The notes beneath the pieces were generated by a model. The model had not been told where the DNA came from, did not search any database, and saw only the letters and a list, made by a program, of their open reading frames with translations. From Paracoccus methylarcula (lineage in GTDB: Bacteria > Pseudomonadota > Alphaproteobacteria > Rhodobacterales > Rhodobacteraceae): 64,000 nucleotides of DNA. Within the stretch, counting starts at the first letter, position 1; each line of letters opens with the position of its first letter. Location of the stretch: assembly GCF_003007735.2 (NCBI RefSeq), contig NZ_PXNQ02000009.1, positions 140,118 to 204,117 on the forward strand. The letters are read 5' to 3'. Of the stretch, positions 9,303-17,862 are shown in pieces. A program made the translations under genes and the position numbers.

Positions 9303-9391
9303 GCCTTCTTCCCGATCAGGTGCTGGATTCGTGTACCGAAAATGTGCCAATCAGGCTGAACTGTCCGACTCCCTTAATCTGTTTACCAGGT

Positions 9392-9976
9392 ATGCCCTTC
9401 ATCATTGCCATCGACGGACCCGCCGCATCGGGTAAAGGCACGATTGCCCGTGCCCTGGCGGATCACTACGGGTTTCACCATCTCGACACGGGATTGCTCT
9501 ATCGCGCCACCGGTGCGAAAGGCGGCGACCCGGTGGAGGCCGCCCGCACCCTCGTGCCCGACGATCTGCGCCGCAACGATCTGCGCAGCGCCGATGCGGG
9601 GCAGGCCGCCAGCCGCATCGCCGCCATACCCGAAGTGCGCGCCGCGCTGGTGGATTTCCAGCACCGCTTTGCCGCGCAAGAGCCCGGGGCGGTCCTGGAC
9701 GGGCGCGATATCGGCACGGTGATCTGCCCCGATGCGCAGGTGAAACTCTACGTGGTCGCCTCGAACGAGGTCCGGGCGCGGCGCCGGGCCGAGGAACTGG
9801 GGGCGGACCCGGCCGAGATGCTGGCCCAGTTGCACGAGCGCGACCGCCGGGATCGTGAACGGGACACCGCGCCGCTGCGCCCCGCCGATGACGCGACAAT
9901 CATCGATACCAGCCATATCTCTGTCGATGAGGCGATCACCGCCGCCATCGCCATCGTGGACCGGGTGCGCGGCTGA
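9392..9976 (+). CDS. cmk: Cytidylate kinase
   Basis: 194 residues, slightly short for the family. It starts [20 protein letters not shown] with the P-loop GPAASGKGT at residues 9-17, followed by [10 protein letters not shown] (nucleotide monophosphate binding), [15 protein letters not shown] and a lid rich in Arg ([17 protein letters not shown]). The enzyme phosphorylates CMP and dCMP with ATP. The in-frame extension upstream of 9392 crosses the tsf terminator and lacks family similarity. The Shine-Dalgarno is poor (ACCAGG next to the start), so the exact start is moderately sure. Linked cmk and ribosomal genes are common in bacteria, though here S1 is not seen. Confidence 0.93.
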   Translation: MPFIIAIDGPAASGKGTIARALADHYGFHHLDTGLLYRATGAKGGDPVEAARTLVPDDLRRNDLRSADAGQAASRIAAIPEVRAALVDFQHRFAAQEPGAVLDGRDIGTVICPDAQVKLYVVASNEVRARRRAEELGADPAEMLAQLHERDRRDRERDTAPLRPADDATIIDTSHISVDEAITAAIAIVDRVRG

Positions 9977-10033
9977 GCCTCTTGCGCTGATCCCGCCAAT
10001 AGGCGAGGCTATCTCCCGCAAGGAGGAGCCGCC

Positions 10034-11500
10034 ATGAATATCCAGCCCCGCGCCATCGCCGCCGCCTCGGACGGCGTCTTCATCGACAATCGCTGGCAGC
10101 CCTCCGCCAGCGGCGCCACGCTCGATGTCATCGACCCGGCCAATGGCGAGGCCTTTACCCGGATCGCCGCCGGGAATGCGCAGGATATCGACGCGGCGGT
10201 CACCGCCGCGCGGCGCGCCCGCGAGGGGGAATGGGGCAGGCTGACCGCGACCGAACGCGGGCGAATCCTTGGCCGGGCCGCCGCGCTGGTCCTTGAGAAT
10301 TTCGAGGAACTATCCGCGCTGGAGGCCCGCGATACCGGCAAGCCGATGACGCAGGCCCGCGCCGATATCACGGCGGCTGCCCGTTACCTGGAATTCTACG
10401 GCGGCGCGGCCGACAAGGTTCACGGCGACATGATCCCCTTCCTGCCGGGGCATTTCGTGACCACCGAATACGTGCCTTTTGGCGTGACCAGTCATATCAT
10501 CCCGTGGAACTACCCCGCGCAGATGTTCGGTCGCACCATCGCCGCCTCTCTCGCGATGGGCAATGCCTGCGTGCTGAAGCCCGCCGAGGATGCCTGCCTG
10601 ACGCCCTTGCGGCTGGCGGAATTGCTGCGCGACGCCGGGCTTCCGCCGGGGGCGCTGAACGTGGTGCCGGGGCGCGGGGAAGAGGCCGGGGCGGCGCTGT
10701 CGGCGCATCGCGGCATCGATTTCATCAGCTTCACCGGCAGTCCCGAGGTCGGCGCGGCGGTCCAGACATCGGCGGCGGCGCATCATATCGGCTGCACTCT
10801 GGAACTGGGCGGCAAATCTCCGCAGATCGTCTTTGCCGATGCCGATCTGGACCGCGCCATGCCGATCATCATGAAGGCGATCACCCAGAATGCCGGGCAG
10901 ACCTGTTCTGCCGGAGCGCGGCTGCTGGTCGAGGAAAGCATCGCCGAGACCGTAACCGAGCGTCTGCGCGCCGAATTCCCGGCGCTGACCGCGGGCGCGC
11001 CCGAGGATGACCGCGATCTCGGCCCGCTGATCAATCCGAGGCAATTGGCCCGCGTGCGCCGTTTCTGCGAGCAGGCCGATGCCGATGCCATCCCGCTGAT
11101 TGCCGAGGGGAAGCTGGATGCGAGCATCTCGGAAAACGGTAATTTCATCGCTCCGCGCGCCTATGGCCCGGTTCCCCGCGATCACATGCTGGCCCGGCAG
11201 GAGGTCTTCGGCCCGGTCCTGTCGCTGATGACATTCCGGGACGAGGCCGATGCCGTGGCGCTGGCCAATGACACCGAATACGGGCTGGTCGCCGGGGTCT
11301 GGTCGCGCGATGGCAGCCGGGCGATCCGCGTGGCGCGGCAGATCATGGTCGGGCAGGTCTTCGTCAATGCCTATGGCGCCGGTGGCGGGGTCGAGTTGCC
11401 CTTCGGCGGCATGAAGAAATCCGGGCATGGCCGGGAAAAGGGCTTCGATGCGCTTTACGAATTTGCCGCCACAAGGACCATGGTGATACGGCACGATTGA
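10034..11500 (+). CDS. NAD(P)-dependent aldehyde dehydrogenase
   Basis: 488 residues, full length for the ALDH superfamily, with AAGGAGGAG before the ATG. Features in order: Rossmann entry and substrate channel (PFGVTSHIIPWNYP, KPAEDACLTPLRLAELL), the cofactor loop SFTGSPEVG, the general-base glutamate in LELGGKSPQ, and the nucleophile Cys291 in NAGQTCSAG. The C-terminus carries LPFGGMKKSGHGREKG, typical of betaine-aldehyde and related broad aldehyde dehydrogenases. The substrate cannot be fixed from sequence. The neighbour is adenine deaminase on the other strand, which gives no clue. The motif set is complete, so it should be active. Confidence 0.9.
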   Translation: MNIQPRAIAAASDGVFIDNRWQPSASGATLDVIDPANGEAFTRIAAGNAQDIDAAVTAARRAREGEWGRLTATERGRILGRAAALVLENFEELSALEARDTGKPMTQARADITAAARYLEFYGGAADKVHGDMIPFLPGHFVTTEYVPFGVTSHIIPWNYPAQMFGRTIAASLAMGNACVLKPAEDACLTPLRLAELLRDAGLPPGALNVVPGRGEEAGAALSAHRGIDFISFTGSPEVGAAVQTSAAAHHIGCTLELGGKSPQIVFADADLDRAMPIIMKAITQNAGQTCSAGARLLVEESIAETVTERLRAEFPALTAGAPEDDRDLGPLINPRQLARVRRFCEQADADAIPLIAEGKLDASISENGNFIAPRAYGPVPRDHMLARQEVFGPVLSLMTFRDEADAVALANDTEYGLVAGVWSRDGSRAIRVARQIMVGQVFVNAYGAGGGVELPFGGMKKSGHGREKGFDALYEFAATRTMVIRHD

Positions 11501-11573
11501 TTGCCGCAACGGGACCGGGGTTCCACCCCGTCGCCGGGTGGTTCTCGAACCAGTGGCGCACCACCCGACAACC

Positions 11574-11598
11574 CCGGGATATTTGCATGAAGAAGAAG
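11574..11598 (+). repeat. Intergenic 3'-end element, copy B
   Basis: CCCGGGATATTTGCATGAAG followed by AAGAAG; the best-conserved core. It lies between the convergent aldehyde dehydrogenase and adenine deaminase genes. Read on the minus strand its U-rich face (CTTCTTCTTCATG) comes 46 nt after the adenine deaminase stop. Confidence 0.75.
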
Positions 11599-11644
11599 GG
11601 GGCGAGCCGCTGCCGGAGGTCGGGGTGCGGCAAGCAGTAGTGGA

Positions 11645-13357
11645 TCATCCCGCGATGATCTCGAATCTCTCGACATCCACCATGCCGCGATCGGTGATCT
11701 TCAGGGCCGGGATCACCGGCAGGGCGAGGAAGGCGAGCTGCAGGAACGGTTCTTCCAGCGTGACGCCAAGGCTGCGGGCCGCCTCGCGCAGATCGACCAG
11801 CCGGTCGCGGACCGCCTCGAAGGGATCGAGGCTCATCAGTCCGGCGATGGGCAGGGCAAGCTCGGCCAGGATGCGTCCGCCATCGACCACGACAAACCCG
11901 CCCTCGATATCCGACAGCCGGTTCGCGGCCAGCGCCATGTCATCGTAATCCGCACCCACCACGGCGATATTATGGTGATCGTGGCAGACGGTCGAGGCGA
12001 TGGCGCCGCGCGCGATGCCAAAGCCGCGCACGAAGCCGGTGGCGATATTGCCGTTCCTGCCATGGCGCTCGATCACCGCGATCCGCATCAGGTCACGCGC
12101 CGGATCGGGGCGCTTGTCGCCATCCTGCGGGGTGATCTCTTCGCGCAGATGCTGGGTGATGATCTTGCCTTCCATGATCCCGATCACATCGGTTTCGGCC
12201 CTGTTGCCGCTGCAGCGGAAATCCTCGGCCCGAACCGTCGGAGCCTTGACCGAGGCCCGCCCGACCGGCGGAATAAATCCGCGCTCTGCGAAAGCGGCGT
12301 CTTCGACCACCCGGCCCGCGCAGAGCACCAATCGTGCATCACATGCCTCAAGTGAGCCCACCGCCACGATATCGGCCCGCAAGCCCGGCGCGATCAGCCC
12401 GCGATCCTTCAGCCCGAAGGCCTCTGCCGCCGAAAGCGAGGCGGCGCGATAGGCGGACAGCGGCGTCGTGCCCAGCTTTATCAGCCGCCGGATCATGTAG
12501 TCGAGATGGCCATGCTCGCCGATATCCAGCGGATTGCGGTCATCGGTGCACAGGCAGATATAGCCGCTGGCCGCCTCGGTCAGGATCGGTTGCAGCGCGT
12601 CCAGGTCCTTGGAGACCGAGCCCTCGCGGATCAGCACCCGCATGCCCTTGCGCAGTTTTTCCAGCGCCTCTTCGGCCGTGGTTGCCTCATGCTCGGTGCG
12701 GATACCGGCGGCGATATAGGCGTTCAGGTCACGGCCCGAAAGTTGCGGGCAATGCCCGTCGATATGGCCGCCCTCGAACAGGCGCAGCTTGGCCATGGCA
12801 GAGGGGTCGCGATGGATCACGCCGGGATAATTCATGAATTCGGCCAGCCCGATGCCGGACGGATGATTCATGACCTCGCGCAGGTCATCGGCCTCGATCC
12901 GGGCGCCCGCCGTCTCCATATCGGTCGAGGGCACGCAGGAGGACAGTTGCACCCGCAGGTCCAGCAGCAGATGTTCCGAGGCTTGCTGGAAATAGCGGAT
13001 CCCGTCCAGCCCGATGACATTGGCGATCTCATGCGGGTCGCAGATGGCGGTGGTGATGCCGCGTGGCGTCACGCAGCGGTCGAATTCAAAGGGCGTGACA
13101 AGGCTGCTTTCGACATGCAGATGGGTGTCGATGAAACCCGGCACCAGCGTCAGGCCGGTCACGTCGATCACCTCGCCTGCGTCGTAATCGGCACCGATTC
13201 CCACGATGCGGTCGCCGCAGATCGCCACGTCGCCCGCAATCATCGCCCCGGTCACCAGATCGAAGACCTGCCCCCCGCGCAGCACCAGATCGGCGGGCTG
13301 ATCCCCACGGGCCTGCGCGATACGCCGTTCCAGATCGTCCATGCGGGCCTCCGTCAT
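11645..13357 (-). CDS. ade: Adenine deaminase
   Basis: 570 residues from the ATG at 13357; AGGGG lies 6 nt upstream, and an in-frame GTG at 13363 is less well placed. This is an amidohydrolase of the Ade (YicP) type. The metal motif THLHVESS follows LVPGFID, then [37 protein letters not shown] and a C-terminal domain with [13 protein letters not shown]. The enzyme converts adenine to hypoxanthine and ammonia for purine salvage and typically needs Mn or Fe. It is transcribed divergently from the HpcH/HpaI aldolase across about 120 bp. The length and motifs match the family well. Confidence 0.93.
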   Translation of the reverse strand: MTEARMDDLERRIAQARGDQPADLVLRGGQVFDLVTGAMIAGDVAICGDRIVGIGADYDAGEVIDVTGLTLVPGFIDTHLHVESSLVTPFEFDRCVTPRGITTAICDPHEIANVIGLDGIRYFQQASEHLLLDLRVQLSSCVPSTDMETAGARIEADDLREVMNHPSGIGLAEFMNYPGVIHRDPSAMAKLRLFEGGHIDGHCPQLSGRDLNAYIAAGIRTEHEATTAEEALEKLRKGMRVLIREGSVSKDLDALQPILTEAASGYICLCTDDRNPLDIGEHGHLDYMIRRLIKLGTTPLSAYRAASLSAAEAFGLKDRGLIAPGLRADIVAVGSLEACDARLVLCAGRVVEDAAFAERGFIPPVGRASVKAPTVRAEDFRCSGNRAETDVIGIMEGKIITQHLREEITPQDGDKRPDPARDLMRIAVIERHGRNGNIATGFVRGFGIARGAIASTVCHDHHNIAVVGADYDDMALAANRLSDIEGGFVVVDGGRILAELALPIAGLMSLDPFEAVRDRLVDLREAARSLGVTLEEPFLQLAFLALPVIPALKITDRGMVDVERFEIIAG

Positions 13358-13476
13358 TGTCACCCCCTACAGAACCCCATCCCCGTCCGACAGTCCAGAT
13401 CCGCTTGCCCCGGATCTGCTTGCCATTGGCATGGGCGCATGCTTGCCTGCGGCCAGCAGCGAGGGGAGGGTGCGCC

Positions 13477-14241
13477 ATGACACTGACGGCAGAAAATTTC
13501 CACAGCCATTTTTCCACCGGGGGCAAGGCGGTGAATGGCTGGTGTGGCCTGCCATCGGCAGCGACGGCGGAGATCGTCGCGCGGGCGGGTTTCGACATGC
13601 TGACCATCGACATGCAGCATGGGCTGGTCGATTACCAGGTGATGCTGACCATGCTGCAGGCAATGTCGGCCAGCACCGCGCCCAAATTCGTCCGGCTGCC
13701 ATGGAACGAGCCCGGCATCGCGATGAAATGCCTCGATGCCGGGGCAAGCGGCATCATCTGCCCGATGATCAACAATGCCGAGGATGCAAGCCGCCTTGTC
13801 GCCGCCACGCGCTATGCGCCGCTTGGCGCGCGCAGCTACGGGCCGGTGCGGGCCGCGGCGCTTCATTCCGATTACGTCGCGCGGTCAGGGGAGCTGGTGC
13901 AGGTCTTCGCGATGATCGAAACCGCCGAGGCGCTGGCCAATCGCGACGCGATCATGTCGGTCGAGGGGTTGTCGGGCATCTATATCGGCCCGGCTGACCT
14001 GGGGCTGTCGCTCGGTCATCCCCCGACACTCAGCCCCGAAGCGCCAGAGGTGCATGAGGCGATCGATGCCATCCTCGCCTCGGCCCGAAAGGCGGGGCTG
14101 CTGGCCGGTATCCATTGCGGCTCGGGAGAGATGATCCGGCAGATGCATCAGCGCGGCTTCGACTTTGCCTCGCTCTCGACCGATACGGGGATCTTCACCC
14201 ATGCCATCGGCGCAGCCCTGGCGGATGCGCGCGGGCAATAG
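13477..14241 (+). CDS. HpcH/HpaI family class II aldolase
   Basis: 254 residues. The ATG at 13477 has GAGGGGAGGG upstream; the longer open frame from 13357 runs into the divergent adenine deaminase promoter. Motifs: WCGLPSAATAEIVARAGFDM, DMQHGLVDY (catalytic His), KFVRLPWNEPG, metal ligands in MIETAEAL and YIGPADLGLSLG. Members split 2-keto-3-deoxy sugar acids or 4-hydroxy-2-oxoheptanedioate into pyruvate and an aldehyde. The exact substrate is open; candidates are 4-hydroxy-2-oxoheptanedioate and 2-keto-3-deoxy-rhamnonate. No aromatic-degradation genes are adjacent. Confidence 0.88.
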   Translation: MTLTAENFHSHFSTGGKAVNGWCGLPSAATAEIVARAGFDMLTIDMQHGLVDYQVMLTMLQAMSASTAPKFVRLPWNEPGIAMKCLDAGASGIICPMINNAEDASRLVAATRYAPLGARSYGPVRAAALHSDYVARSGELVQVFAMIETAEALANRDAIMSVEGLSGIYIGPADLGLSLGHPPTLSPEAPEVHEAIDAILASARKAGLLAGIHCGSGEMIRQMHQRGFDFASLSTDTGIFTHAIGAALADARGQ

Positions 14242-14256
14242 CGAATCCACGGGCCG

Positions 14257-14335
14257 CTTCTTCTTCAGGAAAATATCCCACGGGGGGTGCCGGGGGGTGT
14301 GAAACACCCCGGCCATCGCGGGACGCAATCACGGC
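14257..14335 (-). repeat. Intergenic 3'-end element, copy C (extended module)
   Basis: The core on the plus strand is CTTCTTCTTCAGGAAAATAT plus CC (14257-14278), starting 15 nt after the HpaI aldolase stop. It is followed by a GC hairpin (CCGGGGGGTG, TGAAA, CACCCCGG) and then GGCCATCGCGGGACGCAA, nearly identical to copy A. This fills the gap before hisH. Confidence 0.75.
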
Positions 14336-14342
14336 TTGCCTG

Positions 14343-14972
14343 TCAGGGCGTCCAACGCAGGAAATTGGCGATCAGGCGCAGCCCGACCTGCTGGGATTTC
14401 TCGGGGTGGAACTGGGTGCCGACGATATTGTCGCGCCCGACCACCGCCGTCACCGGCCCGCCGTAATCGACATGCGCCAGCAGGTGCGCCGGATCGGCGA
14501 CGCGGAACTGCCAGCCATGGACGAAATAGGCGTGATCACCGGTCGCGATGCCCTCCAGCACCGGGTGAGGGTGGTCGATCACCAGGTCGTTCCAGCCCAT
14601 ATGCGGCACTTTCAGGCCCGGCGCGTCGATGGCCTCGATCTCGCCGCCGATCCAGTCCAGCCCGGCGGTCTCGCGATATTCATGCCCCCTGGTGGCCAGC
14701 ATCTGCATACCGACACAGATCCCCATGAAGGGCGCGCCGCGCGTCAATACCGCCTCGCGGACCGCCTCGGCCATGCCGTCCACCTCGCCCAGGGCCTCGC
14801 GGCAGGCGGGGAATGCGCCGTCGCCGGGCAGCACGATACGGTCGGCGGCGAGGGCGGTTTCGGGGTCCGAGGTCACGACGACCTCGGCCCCGGCCTCGCG
14901 CCCCATCAACTGGAACGCCTTGGCCGCCGAATGCAGGTTGCCGCTGTCGTAATCGATCAGCGCCACGCGCAT
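14343..14972 (-). CDS. hisH: Imidazole glycerol phosphate synthase, glutaminase subunit
   Basis: 209 residues, normal for HisH. The ATG at 14972 shares its A with the hisB stop (TGATG), so translation is coupled. It is a class I glutamine amidotransferase with nucleophile Cys86 in GICVGMQ and the His-Glu pair in QFHPEKSQ near the end; the oxyanion strand is LPGDGAFP. It supplies ammonia to HisF for ring closure in histidine synthesis. hisA and hisF, the usual downstream partners, are not in this position, so the his operon is split. Confidence 0.97.
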   Translation of the reverse strand: MRVALIDYDSGNLHSAAKAFQLMGREAGAEVVVTSDPETALAADRIVLPGDGAFPACREALGEVDGMAEAVREAVLTRGAPFMGICVGMQMLATRGHEYRETAGLDWIGGEIEAIDAPGLKVPHMGWNDLVIDHPHPVLEGIATGDHAYFVHGWQFRVADPAHLLAHVDYGGPVTAVVGRDNIVGTQFHPEKSQQVGLRLIANFLRWTP

Positions 14973-15559
14973 CACAACGCGCCCTTGGTCGAAGGCAGCA
15001 CGCCGGACATGCGCGGATCGGGCTCGACCGCTTCGCGCAAGGCGCGGGCGGCGGCCTTGAAGGCGGCCTCGGCGATATGGTGGCTGTTCAGCCCGTGCAA
15101 CCGGTCGATATGCAGCGTGATGCCGCCATGCGTGGACAGCGCCTGGAAGAACTCCCGCACCAGTTCGCAATCGAAGCTGCCGATCTTCTGGCTGGGGAAA
15201 TCGACATTCCAGACCAGGTAGGGCCGCCCCGACAGGTCCAGCGCCGCGCGGATCTGCGCGTCATCCATTGCCAGGTGAAAGCTGCCATAGCGGCGGATGC
15301 CCTTCTTGTCGCCAAGCGCCTTGACCAGCGCCTGCCCGATGGCAATGCCGGTATCCTCGACCGTGTGGTGATCGTCGATATGCAGGTCTCCCTTGGCGGT
15401 CACGCTCAGGTCGATCAGCGAATGCCGCGAGAGCTGGTCCAGCATGTGATCGAAGAACCCGACGCCAGTATGATTTTCATACTGCCCGGTTCCATCGAGA
15501 TTCAGCTCCACCTCGATCTGCGTCTCGGCGGTCTTGCGGGTGATCTTGGCCTTGCGCAT
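14972..15559 (-). CDS. hisB: Imidazoleglycerol-phosphate dehydratase
   Basis: 195 residues, the monofunctional form without the phosphatase domain found in enterics. The manganese-binding histidine motifs are [21 protein letters not shown] and [15 protein letters not shown]. The enzyme makes imidazole-acetol phosphate, step six of histidine synthesis. The ATG at 15559 follows AAGGA at good spacing. hisH overlaps its stop by one base. Confidence 0.97.
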   Translation of the reverse strand: MRKAKITRKTAETQIEVELNLDGTGQYENHTGVGFFDHMLDQLSRHSLIDLSVTAKGDLHIDDHHTVEDTGIAIGQALVKALGDKKGIRRYGSFHLAMDDAQIRAALDLSGRPYLVWNVDFPSQKIGSFDCELVREFFQALSTHGGITLHIDRLHGLNSHHIAEAAFKAAARALREAVEPDPRMSGVLPSTKGAL

Positions 15560-15605
15560 GGGATATCCTTCTCATTGCATGGCGCTTATAGGACGGGCGG
15601 GGCGA

Positions 15606-16952
15606 TCAGCCAAGATGGACCTGTCCCTCGGGATAGCGCACGCGGGGCGAGATGCGGGTGGCGAGGAAGAAGCCGAGCGTCAGCGGCCCGACCCGGCCCA
15701 GGAACATCACCAGCATGATCACCCCGCGTCCAAGCTCGTTCAATTCGGACGTGTAACCGCGCGACAGGCCGGTGGTGCCGAAGGCCGAGGCGACCTCGAA
15801 GCTGATATCGAGGAAATGGCCGTCATGGGTGGCCGTCATCACGAATACCGCCGAAAAGACCAGCATGGCGGCGATGGCGACCAGCGCCATGACCTTGAGC
15901 ACCTCGTCCAGCCCGATCGAGCGCCCGAAGGCCCAGATCTGGGTGCGGCGGCGAAAGAAGGCCAGCGTGGCCAGCAGCATGACCACCACCGTCGTCACCT
16001 TGATGCCGCCCGCCGTCGAGGTCGGCCCGCCGCCGATCATCATCAGCGCCATGTAGAGCAGCGAGGTGGAATCATGCAGCCCGCCGATATCGGTGGTGTT
16101 GAAGCCCGCCGTCCGCGTCGTCACGCCCTGGAACCATGCAATCGTCATCCGCGATGCGGCGCTGTCATAGGCTGCGAGCGTGCGGGGGTTGTTCCATTCG
16201 AGAATGGCAGTCAGCCCGACCCCGATCACCACCAGCGCCGCCGTGCCCACCAGCATCAGCCTCGTATGCAGCGACCAGCCATGCCAGAACCGCTGGCGGA
16301 AGACGTCCGAGATGACGACATAGCCGATGCCGCCGGTGATGAAGAGCAACGGGATCACGCTGTTGACGACGGGATCGGTGGCATATTCCGTCAGCCCCGA
16401 TGAAAAGGTCGAGAAGCCCGCATTATTGAAGGCCGAGATTGAATGAAAGATCGAATGCCACAATCCCGGCCCCAGCCCGGTGCGAGGGATGAAGGTCAGG
16501 CAAAGCAGCATTGCGCCCGCGATCTCGGCCATCAGCACGACGCGGAAGATCGTCTTTACCAGTTTCATCAGCCGGACATAGGAGGTCTGGTTCAGATCCT
16601 CGCGCAGATAGGTGTGATGGGTGATGCCAAGCGGCAGCCCGAGCGCCGACAGGACCAGCACGGCAAAGCTCATCAGCCCCAGCCCGCCCAACTGGATCAG
16701 CAGCGCCACGATAAGCTGGCCCCAGAAGGTCAGCGTCAGCTCGGTGTCGATGACGGCGAGCCCGGTCACGGTCACCGCCGAGGTCGAGGTGAAGAGCGCA
16801 TCGCTGAGGCTGATCGCCTCGCGCGTCATGAAGGGCAGCTTCAGCGCGAAGGCACCCAGCAGGATCAGCACCATATACAGCGTGGCCAGCACCGCGGGCG
16901 GCGGCGTATGCTCAAGCCATCGCCGCAGGGCGGTCGAAAGGGGGCGTTTCAC
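15606..16952 (-). CDS. ktrB: KtrB-type potassium channel subunit (Trk/Ktr/HKT)
   Basis: 448 residues with a GTG start overlapping the ktrA stop (GTGA), so the pair is coupled. Four M1-P-M2 repeats are visible, each with a filter glycine: SAVTVTGL, SAFNNAGF, TTRTAGFN and SAFGTTGLS. An intramembrane gating loop rich in Gly (MMIGGGPTSTAGGIKV) sits in the third repeat, as in KtrB. It takes up K+ (often Na+-linked) and is gated by the cytosolic KtrA ring. The length matches KtrB rather than the longer TrkH. This is a housekeeping and osmo-response function. Confidence 0.93.
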   Translation of the reverse strand: MKRPLSTALRRWLEHTPPPAVLATLYMVLILLGAFALKLPFMTREAISLSDALFTSTSAVTVTGLAVIDTELTLTFWGQLIVALLIQLGGLGLMSFAVLVLSALGLPLGITHHTYLREDLNQTSYVRLMKLVKTIFRVVLMAEIAGAMLLCLTFIPRTGLGPGLWHSIFHSISAFNNAGFSTFSSGLTEYATDPVVNSVIPLLFITGGIGYVVISDVFRQRFWHGWSLHTRLMLVGTAALVVIGVGLTAILEWNNPRTLAAYDSAASRMTIAWFQGVTTRTAGFNTTDIGGLHDSTSLLYMALMMIGGGPTSTAGGIKVTTVVVMLLATLAFFRRRTQIWAFGRSIGLDEVLKVMALVAIAAMLVFSAVFVMTATHDGHFLDISFEVASAFGTTGLSRGYTSELNELGRGVIMLVMFLGRVGPLTLGFFLATRISPRVRYPEGQVHLG

Positions 16953-17605
16953 AGCCGGTCGCCGAATTGCGTCAGTTCGACCCGTTTGCCCAGCAGAAGC
17001 AGCCGGTCATTGGTCAGCAGGACCGGATCGCGTTCGCGCAGGTCTATATATTCGGTGCCGCGCATGATGCCCAACCGGGTGATGCCGGTTCCGAAAGGCA
17101 GATCGGACAGTTTCTTGCCCTTCAGCCGCTCGGGGATCAGCAGGTTGACCACCGAGAACCCGTTGCCGAGGCTGACATAATCCTGCACCGCCGGATTGTT
17201 CAGCATCTGCGCGGCATGCCGGCCCATTTCCAATCCCGGCAGGACCACCCGGTCGGCGCCGATCTTGGAAAGGATGCGGTGATGGGTGCGGCTTTCGGCC
17301 TTGGCCCAGATGGTCTCGATGCCGATCAGCCGCAGGTTCATCGCCGCGATGACGCTGCTTTCCAGGTCATTGCCGATCGACACCAGCCCGACATCGTAGC
17401 GATCCACCCCCGCCTCGCGCAGCGCGCCTTCGTCGGTGGCGTCGAGAATGACTGCGTTGGAAAGCTGTTCGGCCAGTGCCGCGACGCGTTTCTGATCCCT
17501 GTCGATGCCCAGCACGCGATTGCCGAATCGTGCCAGTTCCGTTGCGACCACGCTGCCGAAGGCGCCAAGGCCGACGACGACGAAGCTTCGATTTTCCTTG
17601 CCCAT
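16949..17605 (-). CDS. ktrA: KtrA-type RCK regulator of the potassium channel
   Basis: 218 residues from the ATG at 17605 (MGKENRSFVVVGLGAFGS), with GGAG 5 nt upstream. The N-terminal RCK/Rossmann domain has VVGLGAFGS, the acidic strand end GIDRD and DATDEGALREAGVDRYD. A TrkA-C domain follows from about residue 135. Such proteins form an octameric ring that binds ATP/ADP and c-di-AMP in some species and gates KtrB. It precedes ktrB with a 4-bp overlap. The 257-bp gap upstream, shared with the divergent BCCT gene, must hold promoters for both osmotic systems. Confidence 0.93.
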   Translation of the reverse strand: MGKENRSFVVVGLGAFGSVVATELARFGNRVLGIDRDQKRVAALAEQLSNAVILDATDEGALREAGVDRYDVGLVSIGNDLESSVIAAMNLRLIGIETIWAKAESRTHHRILSKIGADRVVLPGLEMGRHAAQMLNNPAVQDYVSLGNGFSVVNLLIPERLKGKKLSDLPFGTGITRLGIMRGTEYIDLRERDPVLLTNDRLLLLGKRVELTQFGDRL

Positions 17606-17802
17606 CGGGACTCCGGCCGATTTCCAAATGCCGCCCATTTCTCACCTGCGGCATCGTCGAGGTCAAGCATGGGCGGGGTTTGAGTCGCTTGTGACTGCTA
17701 ACCCGTCGTAAAAGGAGCGCTTTTTGCAGCCATCCGGTCATTGTGATAGGAATGTGAAGATGGGAGAGCGTTGCGCGGGATTTTCACCTGCGCCGATGCG
17801 CT

Positions 17803-17824
17803 GAACCGATCCGAACCGATCCGA
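17803..17824 (+). repeat. Short 10-bp tandem repeat in the BCCT leader
   Basis: The unit GAACCGATCC is repeated twice plus a partial third copy, followed by degenerate CCGAAACC/CGAAAC runs up to the Shine-Dalgarno. It lies 39-60 nt before the BCCT start codon. Confidence 0.7.
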
Positions 17825-17862
17825 CCGAAACCGAAACGAAAAACGGAACGAGAAAGGGACGC

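Noticed and set aside
13357..13476. Extended start of the HpcH/HpaI aldolase
   Set aside because: It runs into the divergent adenine deaminase gene and has no ribosome site; ATG 13477 has GAGGGGAGGG.
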